This document shows, in pieces, positions 8,873 through 18,639 of a stretch of DNA of 64,000 nt. The DNA comes from Tolumonas osonensis (GTDB lineage Bacteria; Pseudomonadota; Gammaproteobacteria; Enterobacterales; Aeromonadaceae). The notes below the pieces were generated by a model. That model was not told where the DNA came from, did no database searches, and was given only the letters and a program-made list of their open reading frames with translations. Where the stretch lies: contig NZ_JACHGR010000008.1 of the NCBI RefSeq assembly GCF_014202415.1, positions 1 through 64,000 on the forward strand. The letters run 5' to 3'. Positions within the stretch are counted from its first letter, which is position 1; every line of letters begins with the position of its first letter. The position numbers were made by a program, and so were the translations under genes.

Positions 8873-9406
8873 ATGAGCCAGACTACAGCGATTCGCAGTG
8901 ACGAGTTACTGCGTCAGTTAGAAAACTTGCGGCATACCGCGCAGGATCCAAGCCTGTTGCTCTGGTTGCAACGGGAGCTGGAAGGTTATGGCATCAGTGA
9001 TGAACTCCCCTGGTACCGGATCATGGAATGCCGCCAGCGGGGTTTGTTCATGCAACAGGGCACCGCGCATCAGCATACTTATCAGATCAATGAAAAATGC
9101 CTGTGTCAGCGGGATATGGAACAGGTACGGTTTTTACTGATTCGCGGACCACTGTCCAGTTATCTGGATAGCCATACGCCCACTCTGGAACGCTGGCCGG
9201 ATAGCCTGTTACTGGAATACAGCAAGTACCTGATTCCGGAACATATTTGTTTATATGCCTGGAAAGAACCGGTTGCCTCAATACGGGAACATTTGCTGCA
9301 GGGTATCTGTAGTTTGCTGAAACAGTATGTGCCATCGATGCCTCGCGAGCTGGAAAGTCCGAACCGCTCCCTTCGCGGTTTACAACACCGTCACTGGTCG
9401 GTCTGA
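8873..9406 (+). CDS. Small protein with an AbiTii-like N-terminal region
   Basis: A 177-residue soluble protein starting after a GGGAGGAGTGACCT ribosome site. Residues about 11-55 (LLRQLENL...LLLWLQRELEGYG...ELPWYRIM) follow the pattern I associate with the AbiTii domain of abortive-infection proteins. That pattern is a leucine-rich helix, then W-x-x-x-E-L-x-G-Y, then L-P-x-Y-R. A later LIRGPLSSY also fits. No second toxin or antitoxin gene accompanies it; neighbours are recQ and rarD. The role in phage defence is inference; otherwise it is a hypothetical protein. Confidence 0.6.
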   Translation: MSQTTAIRSDELLRQLENLRHTAQDPSLLLWLQRELEGYGISDELPWYRIMECRQRGLFMQQGTAHQHTYQINEKCLCQRDMEQVRFLLIRGPLSSYLDSHTPTLERWPDSLLLEYSKYLIPEHICLYAWKEPVASIREHLLQGICSLLKQYVPSMPRELESPNRSLRGLQHRHWSV

Positions 9407-9466
9407 GTCGTCAAACCAGCAAAATGCATAATAAGTAATTAGTGAATACCTGAATTGCAGTGGCTT

Positions 9467-9481
9467 ATTCCATGATGGAAT
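9467..9481. repeat. Palindrome upstream of rarD
   Basis: ATTCCAT-G-ATGGAAT is a perfect 7+1+7 palindrome 48 bp before the preferred rarD start. It may be a regulator site; no partner is known. Confidence 0.35.
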
Positions 9482-9529
9482 TGCCTGTGGTATATGCTTG
9501 TTCCTCCTCTTCTTTTTCTATTATTTACT

Positions 9530-10408
9530 ATGAAGTCGTCGACCCAAGGGATGTTGTATGCCCTGACTGCGTTTTTTATCTGGGGGGTGGCCCCGCTTTA
9601 TTTCAAACATATCGGTTTTGTCCCTGCCGGTGAAATTGTGACCCACCGGATCATCTGGTCCTGTGTATTCCTCATCCTGCTGGTATGGTGGACCAAATCC
9701 GGCCGGGCCGTGCTGGCGGTGTTCCGGCATCCGCGGTATCTGGCGCTGCTGACCCTCACCGCGGTGCTGATTGCCGCCAACTGGTTACTGTTCATCTGGG
9801 CGATCAACCACGATCATATGCTGGAATCCAGTCTCGGTTATTTCATCAATCCGCTGCTGAATATTCTGCTGGGTATGCTGTTTCTGGGGGAACGGTTGCG
9901 CCAGTGGCAGTGGTTTGCGGTCGCGCTGGCGGTTTCCGGCGTGGTGCTGCAAATCGTCACCCTGGGTGTCTTCCCCTGGATTGCGTTAGCGCTGGCCGGA
10001 AGTTTTGCCGTTTATGGCCTGCTCCGGAAGAAAATGGCGGTGGATTCGCTGACCGGGCTGTTGGTTGAAACTCTCGTGCTGACCCCGGTCGCGGCCTGGT
10101 ATCTGTTTCTGTATGCCGACAGCGCCACCAGCCAGCTGTCGCAGAACACCCTCGCCCTGAACCTCTGGTTAATTGCGGCCGGTATTATTACCACGGTGCC
10201 GCTGCTCTGTTTTACCGCCGGCGCCAAGCGTCTGCGCCTCTCCACAATCGGCTTTTTTCAGTATATCGGCCCCAGCCTGATGTTTATTTTTGCCATCACG
10301 CTCTACCACGAACCGATCGTCTGGCAGAAGTGGCTGACCTTCGCCCTGATCTGGTCAGCACTGGTAGTTTTCAGCTGGGATGCCCTGCGCCACACTCAGC
10401 AAAATTAA
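9530..10408 (+). CDS. rarD: EamA/RhaT family permease RarD
   Basis: A drug/metabolite-transporter family inner-membrane protein of about 292 residues with ten predicted membrane helices. The N-terminus (YALTAFFIWGVAPLYFKHIG) and THRIIWS match RarD. The ATG at 9530 gives MKSSTQGML, which aligns with E. coli RarD; a longer reading from 9494 adds 12 hydrophobic residues. Neither has a clear ribosome site. The substrate is not established. Confidence 0.88.
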   Translation: MKSSTQGMLYALTAFFIWGVAPLYFKHIGFVPAGEIVTHRIIWSCVFLILLVWWTKSGRAVLAVFRHPRYLALLTLTAVLIAANWLLFIWAINHDHMLESSLGYFINPLLNILLGMLFLGERLRQWQWFAVALAVSGVVLQIVTLGVFPWIALALAGSFAVYGLLRKKMAVDSLTGLLVETLVLTPVAAWYLFLYADSATSQLSQNTLALNLWLIAAGIITTVPLLCFTAGAKRLRLSTIGFFQYIGPSLMFIFAITLYHEPIVWQKWLTFALIWSALVVFSWDALRHTQQN

Positions 10409-10410
10409 GC

Positions 10411-10432
10411 CCTGATCACGATCCTGATCAGG
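10411..10432. repeat. Inverted repeat after rarD
   Basis: CCTGATCA, a 6-nt spacer and TGATCAGG form a perfect 8+6+8 inverted repeat 3 bp after the rarD stop. It has no T tract, so it is either a weak terminator or a regulatory site for the PTS operon downstream. Confidence 0.4.
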
Positions 10433-10467
10433 AAGTAATCAGATTTTGCGAAGCCCATCATACATTC

Positions 10468-10494
10468 TGTAACCGGTTGCTGTAACCGGTTACA
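10468..10494. promoter_or_regulatory. Tandem LacI-family operators before the PTS operon
   Basis: TGTAACCGGTTACA (10481-10494) is a perfect 14-bp palindrome with the central CG typical of LacI-family operators. Immediately before it TGTAACCGGTTGCT (10468-10481) repeats the sequence with a degraded right half. They end 9 bp before a plausible -10 TATACT (10503-10508) and so cover the -35 region. The likely ligand is the LacI-family protein at 14410. Confidence 0.75.
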
Positions 10495-10551
10495 CATCTT
10501 CCTATACTCTCTTCCGACACACACCATAAGGGAACGTTGGGGAGTTTAACC

Positions 10552-10857
10552 ATGAAGAAAATATTTCTCTGCTGTGCTGCCGGTATGTCTACCAGCATGG
10601 TTGTAAACAAAATGAAGCAAGCTGCTACTCAGAAAGGTGTAGAAGCGGAAATCATCGCTGTTGCAATGGAAGAATTCGACAGCACGCTGCCAAAATATGA
10701 CTGCTGTCTGTTAGGACCGCAAATCAAATACAAGTTCGACGAATTCAAGAAAAAAGCCGAAGCAGTAGGCAAGCCGATTGCTGTGATCAACAGCATGGAT
10801 TACGGCATGATGCGTGGCGACAAGATCCTCGCCGACGCACTGGCGATGATGGCTTAA
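10552..10857 (+). CDS. PTS beta-glucoside (cellobiose/chitobiose class) IIB component
   Basis: A 101-residue lactose/cellobiose-family IIB protein. The phospho-acceptor is Cys8 in LCCAAGMSTS, equivalent to Cys10 of ChbB. It takes phosphate from IIA and gives it to sugar at IIC. The ATG at 10552 follows GGGGAG; a reading from 10537 would include that site. It is the first gene of the IIB-IIC-IIA-GH1 operon. A second, 84% identical copy lies alone at 22135. Confidence 0.93.
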   Translation: MKKIFLCCAAGMSTSMVVNKMKQAATQKGVEAEIIAVAMEEFDSTLPKYDCCLLGPQIKYKFDEFKKKAEAVGKPIAVINSMDYGMMRGDKILADALAMMA

Positions 10858-10922
10858 AAAATAAGACGGCGTAATAAGTTGTAGCCCCTTTTTAACAACA
10901 CACTGTCTCCGGGAGACAAATT

Positions 10923-12227
10923 ATGTCCCACGCATTTTTTGATTTTATTGAAAACACCATCAGCCCAATCGCCGCGCGTGCGGGTACTCAACGTCACATT
11001 ATGGCGGTTCGTGACGGTTTTATCGGTGCGATGCCATTCATGATTGTAGGTTCATTCCTGCTGGTGTTTGCATTCCCACCGTTTTCACCAGAGACCACAT
11101 TTGGCTTCGGTCAGTGGTGGCTGGCGATGTCGAAAAACTATTTCAACGAGATCATGACACCATTCAACATGTCGATGGGGATCATGGCCTGTTATATCAG
11201 TGCAGGGATTGCGTATAACCTGGCACAAAGCTACAAAATTGACGCCTTCCCATGCGCCATGCTGTCGCTGATGACTTTCCTGCTGATTGCCGCGCCAATG
11301 AAAGACGGGACGCTGCCAGCGAACTTCCTGGGTGGTACCGGTATTTTCACCACCATCATCGTCGGTATCTATGTCACCGAGCTGATGCGTTTCCTGAAAG
11401 TACGCAATATCGGCATCAAACTGCCGGAACAGGTACCAGAGAAAATCCGTCAGTCTTTCAACCTGCTGATCCCGGCGTTGATCGTGATCCTGACCATCTA
11501 CCCACTGAACCTGTTTATGCAACATCAGTTCGGTATGATCCTGCCTGACGCTATCATGGCGGTGTTCAAACCACTGGTTTCTGCAGCGGATTCTCTGCCT
11601 GCCATCCTGTTTGCGGTATTCCTGGCGCACATCTTGTGGTTTGCCGGTATCCACGGTGCCGCGATCGTCGGTGGTATTCTGCAACCTTTCTTCCTGGTAA
11701 ACCTGGGTCTGAACCAGGCTGCGCTGGCGGCTGGCCAACCTCTGCCTCACACCTTCGTTGAACCGTTCTGGTCATTCTTCATCGTGCTGGGTGGTTCTGG
11801 TGCAACCTTAGGTCTGGTCCTGCTCTACATGCGCAGTAAATCAGCTCACCTGCGTTCCATCGGTAAACTGGGTATCGTGCCTGCCTGCTTTAACATCAAC
11901 GAACCGGTGATTTTCGGTAGCCCGATCGTGATGAACCCGGTGCTGTTCTTCCCATTCGTGGTAGCTCCGATGGTGAACGCCACTATCGCCTGGTTTGCCG
12001 CTGGTTCTGGTCTGATTGGCAAGGTGATCTCACTGGTACCGTGGACTGCGCCAGCGCCAATCGGTGCAGCATGGGGTGCCGGCTGGGTAGTGAGTAACGG
12101 TTTGCTGGTTGTCGCACTGATTGTGATTGACCTGCTGATCTACCTGCCATTCTTCAAAGTGTATGAAAAACAACTGCTGGCTCAGGAAGCCGAGAACGAA
12201 GCAGAAATGCATGCACAGACCGCTTGA
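10923..12227 (+). CDS. PTS beta-glucoside (cellobiose/chitobiose class) IIC permease
   Basis: A 434-residue inner-membrane sugar channel of the cellobiose family. It has about ten helices and the conserved substrate region FNINEPVIFGSPIVMNPVLFFPF. It starts MSHAFFDFIENTISPIAAR after CCGGGAGACAAATT. It lies 65 bp after IIB and 28 bp before IIA. The exact sugar (cellobiose, chitobiose, arbutin or salicin) cannot be read from sequence. Confidence 0.94.
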   Translation: MSHAFFDFIENTISPIAARAGTQRHIMAVRDGFIGAMPFMIVGSFLLVFAFPPFSPETTFGFGQWWLAMSKNYFNEIMTPFNMSMGIMACYISAGIAYNLAQSYKIDAFPCAMLSLMTFLLIAAPMKDGTLPANFLGGTGIFTTIIVGIYVTELMRFLKVRNIGIKLPEQVPEKIRQSFNLLIPALIVILTIYPLNLFMQHQFGMILPDAIMAVFKPLVSAADSLPAILFAVFLAHILWFAGIHGAAIVGGILQPFFLVNLGLNQAALAAGQPLPHTFVEPFWSFFIVLGGSGATLGLVLLYMRSKSAHLRSIGKLGIVPACFNINEPVIFGSPIVMNPVLFFPFVVAPMVNATIAWFAAGSGLIGKVISLVPWTAPAPIGAAWGAGWVVSNGLLVVALIVIDLLIYLPFFKVYEKQLLAQEAENEAEMHAQTA

Positions 12228-12255
12228 TTAACGAATAAGAATAGGAAATTTGGCA

Positions 12256-13994
<1,739 letters not shown>

Positions 13995-14002
13995 CTAAAC
14001 CT

Positions 14003-14026
14003 GCCCCTGCTGCTGCGGGGGCTTTT
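14003..14026 (+). terminator. Terminator or attenuator between glucosidase and SemiSWEET
   Basis: GCCCCTGC and GCGGGGGC form an 8-bp stem (one G-U pair) with loop TGCT, followed by four T. Only about 15 bp separate it from the SemiSWEET start, so it may lower, not abolish, read-through. Confidence 0.6.
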
Positions 14027-14040
14027 CCGGAGAGAACATC

Positions 14041-14313
14041 ATGGACATGTCGACAACCGAACTGGTGGGCCTGGTGGCAGGATGTCTGACCACCGGTTCC
14101 TTTGTCCCGCAGGTGATCAAAACCCTGCAAACGAAAGATGTGTCAGGGATTTCACTGGTCATGTACATCGCCTTGTGTACCGGCATTACCCTGTGGTTGA
14201 TTTATGGCATGATCAATCAGCAGGTCTCGATCATTGTCGCAAATGGCATCACTCTCATTCTGGCACTCATCGTGCTATACCTGAAAATCCGTTACCGGAA
14301 TCAGCGACTCTGA
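14041..14313 (+). CDS. SemiSWEET sugar transporter
   Basis: A 90-residue protein with three membrane helices (about 7-27, 37-57, 64-83), the size of a single MtN3 triple-helix unit that dimerises to form a sugar channel. The PQ motif (FVPQ, Pro23) is present, as is the following TLQTKDVSGIS loop. Trp52 and Asn68 stand where the substrate-pocket Trp and Asn of SemiSWEETs are expected. GGAGAGAACATC gives a good ribosome site. It sits between the phospho-glucosidase and its repressor. Export or exchange of free glucose released from the disaccharide is a sensible guess but not shown. Confidence 0.88.
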   Translation: MDMSTTELVGLVAGCLTTGSFVPQVIKTLQTKDVSGISLVMYIALCTGITLWLIYGMINQQVSIIVANGITLILALIVLYLKIRYRNQRL

Positions 14314-14409
14314 CCTTCTGTCGATGAGGAGCTTGCGGTAACCCGTGACGATCTTGGATAATTCCCGTTTTGGCGAATTGATCAGCGGTTCATTCAGGTA
14401 GGGTAAAAC

Positions 14410-15435
14410 ATGGCAACAATAACAGATGTCTGTCGGCTTGCAGGCGTATCCAAAGCGACAGTATCCCGCGTACTGAACAATACCGGACAGGTGAAAGAAG
14501 CTACCCGCGAACAGGTCTATAAAGCCATTCAGGAACTGAATTATCGCCCCAACAGTCTGGCACAGGCGCTGGCAACCCAGCGTTCCAATACGATTGGACT
14601 GATCCTCTCTGATTTTAACGGTAACTTCTTCGGCGATTTACTGCGTCAGGCGGCACAAAGCGTGGAACTGGCCGGGAAGCATCTGATCGTTACCGATGGT
14701 CACGATAATCCCGAACGCGAAATTGCCGCTATCAACATGCTGGTCGATCGCCGCTGCGATGCCATCGTGCTTTACAGCCGCTTCATTCCGGAAGAAAAAC
14801 TGATGGAAATGATTGATGAGTTGCCCGTGCCGCTGGTCGTCATGAACCGTCAACTGCCGAAAGCGCCGGATCGCTGCATTGTATTTGCCCAGCAGGAAGC
14901 AGCCCATGCCGCTGTCACGCATCTACTGGAACTGGGGCACCGCGATATCGCCTGTATCACGGCACGGATGCGAACGCCTACCGCCAAAGCCCGTTTGCAG
15001 GGTTACCGCGATGCACTGGCCGATTACGGTATCCAATATAATCCGAACCTGGTCGCGCACGGTGAGAACCTGATCCCGAGTGGTTACACCGCTTGTCAGG
15101 AGTTGCTGCGCAATGGTTGTCATTTCAGCGCGCTGTTCTGCTGTACCGATAATATGGCGGAAGGGGCTTACCGCGCATTAAGCGAAGCCGGTTTGAAAAT
15201 TCCGGATGATATTTCTGTATTCGGTTTCGATAATGAACAGATGACCGCGTTCATGACCCCGTCACTCTCCACGGTCAACATTCCGGTTGTCGACATGACC
15301 AAAATGGCCATTGAACAGGTCATCAAACTGATTAACGGCGAGAACACCTTTGCCATTCCGCTATTCCACGGTGAGCTGGTATTACGCGAATCTATCCGTC
15401 AGTACCAACCGAAAAGCAATACCCAAACTAATTGA
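14410..15435 (+). CDS. LacI-family transcriptional repressor
   Basis: A 341-residue regulator with an N-terminal LacI helix-turn-helix and hinge (MATITDVCRLAGVSKATVSR..., RPNSLAQALA). A periplasmic-binding-type effector domain follows (ISVFGFDNEQM, TVNIP). It resembles AscG/CelR-type beta-glucoside repressors. It ends the cluster and very probably binds the tandem operators at 10468-10494. A phosphorylated or free beta-glucoside is the likely inducer, by inference from neighbours. Confidence 0.9.
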   Translation: MATITDVCRLAGVSKATVSRVLNNTGQVKEATREQVYKAIQELNYRPNSLAQALATQRSNTIGLILSDFNGNFFGDLLRQAAQSVELAGKHLIVTDGHDNPEREIAAINMLVDRRCDAIVLYSRFIPEEKLMEMIDELPVPLVVMNRQLPKAPDRCIVFAQQEAAHAAVTHLLELGHRDIACITARMRTPTAKARLQGYRDALADYGIQYNPNLVAHGENLIPSGYTACQELLRNGCHFSALFCCTDNMAEGAYRALSEAGLKIPDDISVFGFDNEQMTAFMTPSLSTVNIPVVDMTKMAIEQVIKLINGENTFAIPLFHGELVLRESIRQYQPKSNTQTN

Positions 15436-15496
15436 AATTACAGCTAGGCGACAAGTGAACGCCGTCAACAACGCTGCAACTTCAAGTACGACAGGT

Positions 15497-15522
15497 AAAA
15501 GAGCCTCCGCAGAGGCTCTTTT
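15497..15522. terminator. Bidirectional terminator between repressor and cusA
   Basis: AAAAGAGCCTC and GAGGCTCTTTT form a perfect 11-bp stem with a 4-nt loop. A on one side and T on the other suit termination in both directions for the convergent genes. Confidence 0.85.
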
Positions 15523-15526
15523 GTTA

Positions 15527-18500
15527 TCAGCGCAGCTTGTGCTGCCACTGTTTCACCAGCGCATAGATAGCCGGGATCACCAGTAACGTCAGGATCGTGG
15601 ACGAGACCATGCCGCCCACCATCGGCGCGGCGATCCGGCGCATCACTTCCGAACCGGTGCCGGTGCCCCACATGATCGGCAATAAGCCACACATGATGGT
15701 GACCACGGTCATCATCTTCGGCCGTACGCGCTCCGCGGCGCCCACCACAATCGCCGTGTAGAGATCGGCGACGGTCGGCGTCTGGTTTCCGGTAAGCTGT
15801 GACAGTTTTTCCTTCCAGGCATGTTCCAGATAGATCAGCATGATCACCCCGGTTTCTGCCGCGACCCCCGCCAGCGCAATGAATCCGACTACCACGGCGA
15901 CTGACCAGGCGTAATTCAGCCACCACATCAGCCAGATCCCGCCCACCAGCGCAAACGGCACGGAGAGCAGCACAATCAGGCTGTCGGTCAGATTGCGGAA
16001 GTTGAGATAGAGCAGCAGGAAGATGATCAGCAGCGTAAACGGCACCACGATCGCCAGACGTGCTTTGGCGCGTTCCATATACTCAAACTGACCGCTCCAG
16101 CTTAAGTGATAACCCGGCTCCAGTTTAACCTGCTGCGCAACCGCCGCTTTGGCATCGGCGACATAGGAACCAATATCACGGTCGCCGAGATCAACATACA
16201 CATAGGCGGAGAGTTCCGCATTTTCGGTACGGATACTCGGTGGTCCCTGCTCCAGCCGCAGACTGGCCAGTTGCCCCAGCGGGATCAGCCCGCTATTGGT
16301 CGGCACCAGTACTTCACTGGCAATCGCTTGCGGCGTATCGCGCAGTTCACGCGGATAACGCAGGATCACACTATACCGTTCCCGTCCTTCCACCGTATTG
16401 GTGATGGTTTCTCCGCCCAGCGCGGTGGCAATCACGTTTTGCACCGTACTGATCGACAGACCATAGCGCGCCAGTGCATCCCGATCCGGTATCAGCGTCA
16501 GATAATAGCCGCCGGTGATGCGCTCTGCATAGGCACTGCGGGTGCCCGGCACCGACTTCACCGCCTGTTCCACCTGACGGGCAGTGCGCTCGATCCCGGC
16601 CAGATCCGGGCCGAATACCTTGACCCCGATCGGGGTACGGATCCCGGTCGAAAGCATGTCGATACGCGCCCGGATCGGCATGGTCCAGGAGTTGGCGATC
16701 CCCGGCATCTTCACGGCCTTATCCATCTCATCCACCAACTTTTCCGGTGTCATGCCCGGCCGCCATTCCGATTCCGGTTTCAGATTGACCACTGTCTCGA
16801 ACATCTCCAGCGGCGCCGGATCGGTCGCGGTATTGGCCCGTCCGGCTTTACCGAACACCGATTCTACTTCCGGGAACGATTTGATGATGCGATCCTGCTG
16901 CTGCATGACTTCCGCCGCTTTGGTCACGCTCATCCCCGGCAGCGCGGCCGGCATAAACAGCAACGTACCTTCATGCAGCGTCGGCATAAACTCGCTGCCG
17001 ATCTGCTTCAGCGGGATCCAGGTTACCCCCAGCATAATCAACGACAGCACAATCGTCGTTTTCTTAAAGCGCAGTACCCAGCCGATAAACGGTTTGTAGC
17101 CGGCAATCAGCACCCGGTTGATCGGGTTTTTCTGCTCCGCAATGATGTGGCCGCGGATAAACAGCAGCATCAGCACCGGCACCAGCGTGACCGACAGCAA
17201 CGCTGCGGCCGCCATCGAGAAGGTTTTGGTGAATGCCAGCGGGCTGAACATGCGCCCTTCCTGCGATTCCAGAGTAAACACTGGCAGGAAGGAGACCGTA
17301 ATGATCAGCAGCGAGAAAAACAGCGCCGGACCGACCTCTTTACAGGCCTCATAGATGATGTCACGCCTTGGTGTGCCGGGTTTCGCCCGCTCCAGATGCT
17401 TGTGCGCATTTTCCACCATGACTATCGCGGCATCGATCATCGCCCCGATGGCAATCGCGATACCGCCAAGACTCATGATATTCGAATTGAGCCCCAGCAG
17501 ATGCATGCCGATAAAGGCCGCCAGAATACCGACCGGCAACATCAGGATCGCCACCAGCGCGCTGCGCACATGCAGCAGGAACACGATGCAGACCAGCGCC
17601 ACGATGGCGCTTTCCTCCAGCAAGGTCTTCTTCAGGGTATCAATCGCGCGGTAAATCAGATCCGAGCGGTCATACACCGGCACCACTTCCGCTCCCGCAG
17701 GCAGACTGGCTTTCAGGCTTTGCAGCTTGGCTTTGACCTGTTCGATGACATTCAGCGCATTTTCACCGCTGCGCGCCACCACAATGCCGGCCGCCACCTC
17801 CCCTTCACCGTTCAGCTCCGCCAGGCCGCGTCGTTCATTCGGCGCCAGCTCGACCTGTGCCAGATCGCCGACCCGGACCGGGGTGCCGTTCACCGCTTTC
17901 ACCACCAGTTGACGGATATCATCGAGATTGCGCAAATAGCCCTTAGCCCGCACCATGAACTCGGTTTCCGCCATTTCAATCACGCGGCCACCGACATCCT
18001 GATTGTTATTGCGGATAACATCCATCACCTCAAGCGGAGAAATGTTGTACGCCTGCAGTTTGCGCGGATCGAGCACCACCTGATACTGCTTCACGAAACC
18101 GCCGACACTGGCCACTTCTGCCACACCAGGCGTTGCCGAGAGCGGATAGCGCAGCGTCCAATCCTGCAGCGAACGCAGTGCCGCCAGTGACTGGTTTTTC
18201 GCCACCAGCGCATACTGGTAGACCCAACCCACGCCGGTGGCATCCGGTCCCAGGGTCGGGGTGATACCTGCCGGCAGCTTACCGGAAACACCATTGAGGT
18301 ATTCCAGCACCCGCGAGCGCGCCCAGTAGAGATCGGTATGGTCTTCAAAAATCACATACACGAAAGACGAACCGAAAAAGGAGTAACCCCGCACCACTTT
18401 GGCTTTCGGCACCGACAGCAAGGCCGAAGTCAGCGGATAGGTGACCTGATCTTCCACCACCTGCGGCGCCTGGCCGGGATAGTCGGTATACACGATCACC

Positions 18501-18637
18501 TGCACATCCGAGAGATCCGGAATGGCATCCAGCGGGGTTTTCATCACCGCATAGATACCGCCAGCAATGGTAAGCAAGGTCAAAAGCAGCACCAGAAACA
18601 GGTTATGCAGCGACCAGCGGATCAGACCCTGTAACAT
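15527..18637 (-). CDS. cusA: Cu(I)/Ag(I) RND efflux pump CusA
   Basis: A 1036-residue heavy-metal-efflux RND transporter of the inner membrane with twelve helices and two large periplasmic loops. It aligns with E. coli CusA throughout. The three methionines of the periplasmic metal relay are conserved in LLFMPAALPG, PLEMFETV and RIDMLSTG. The charged residues of the proton path lie in IAIGAMIDAAIVMVENAHKHLE. It is the last gene of a leftward cluster, 2 bp after cusB. No outer-membrane CusC gene is present in the window. Confidence 0.95.
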   Translation of the reverse strand: MLQGLIRWSLHNLFLVLLLTLLTIAGGIYAVMKTPLDAIPDLSDVQVIVYTDYPGQAPQVVEDQVTYPLTSALLSVPKAKVVRGYSFFGSSFVYVIFEDHTDLYWARSRVLEYLNGVSGKLPAGITPTLGPDATGVGWVYQYALVAKNQSLAALRSLQDWTLRYPLSATPGVAEVASVGGFVKQYQVVLDPRKLQAYNISPLEVMDVIRNNNQDVGGRVIEMAETEFMVRAKGYLRNLDDIRQLVVKAVNGTPVRVGDLAQVELAPNERRGLAELNGEGEVAAGIVVARSGENALNVIEQVKAKLQSLKASLPAGAEVVPVYDRSDLIYRAIDTLKKTLLEESAIVALVCIVFLLHVRSALVAILMLPVGILAAFIGMHLLGLNSNIMSLGGIAIAIGAMIDAAIVMVENAHKHLERAKPGTPRRDIIYEACKEVGPALFFSLLIITVSFLPVFTLESQEGRMFSPLAFTKTFSMAAAALLSVTLVPVLMLLFIRGHIIAEQKNPINRVLIAGYKPFIGWVLRFKKTTIVLSLIMLGVTWIPLKQIGSEFMPTLHEGTLLFMPAALPGMSVTKAAEVMQQQDRIIKSFPEVESVFGKAGRANTATDPAPLEMFETVVNLKPESEWRPGMTPEKLVDEMDKAVKMPGIANSWTMPIRARIDMLSTGIRTPIGVKVFGPDLAGIERTARQVEQAVKSVPGTRSAYAERITGGYYLTLIPDRDALARYGLSISTVQNVIATALGGETITNTVEGRERYSVILRYPRELRDTPQAIASEVLVPTNSGLIPLGQLASLRLEQGPPSIRTENAELSAYVYVDLGDRDIGSYVADAKAAVAQQVKLEPGYHLSWSGQFEYMERAKARLAIVVPFTLLIIFLLLYLNFRNLTDSLIVLLSVPFALVGGIWLMWWLNYAWSVAVVVGFIALAGVAAETGVIMLIYLEHAWKEKLSQLTGNQTPTVADLYTAIVVGAAERVRPKMMTVVTIMCGLLPIMWGTGTGSEVMRRIAAPMVGGMVSSTILTLLVIPAIYALVKQWQHKLR

Positions 18638-18639
18638 GG

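Noticed and set aside
16106-18190. Long 694-codon rightward reading frame
   Set aside because: It lies wholly antisense to cusA, has no recognisable domain and is rich in His/Arg/Gln as expected for the mirror frame of a GC-rich gene.
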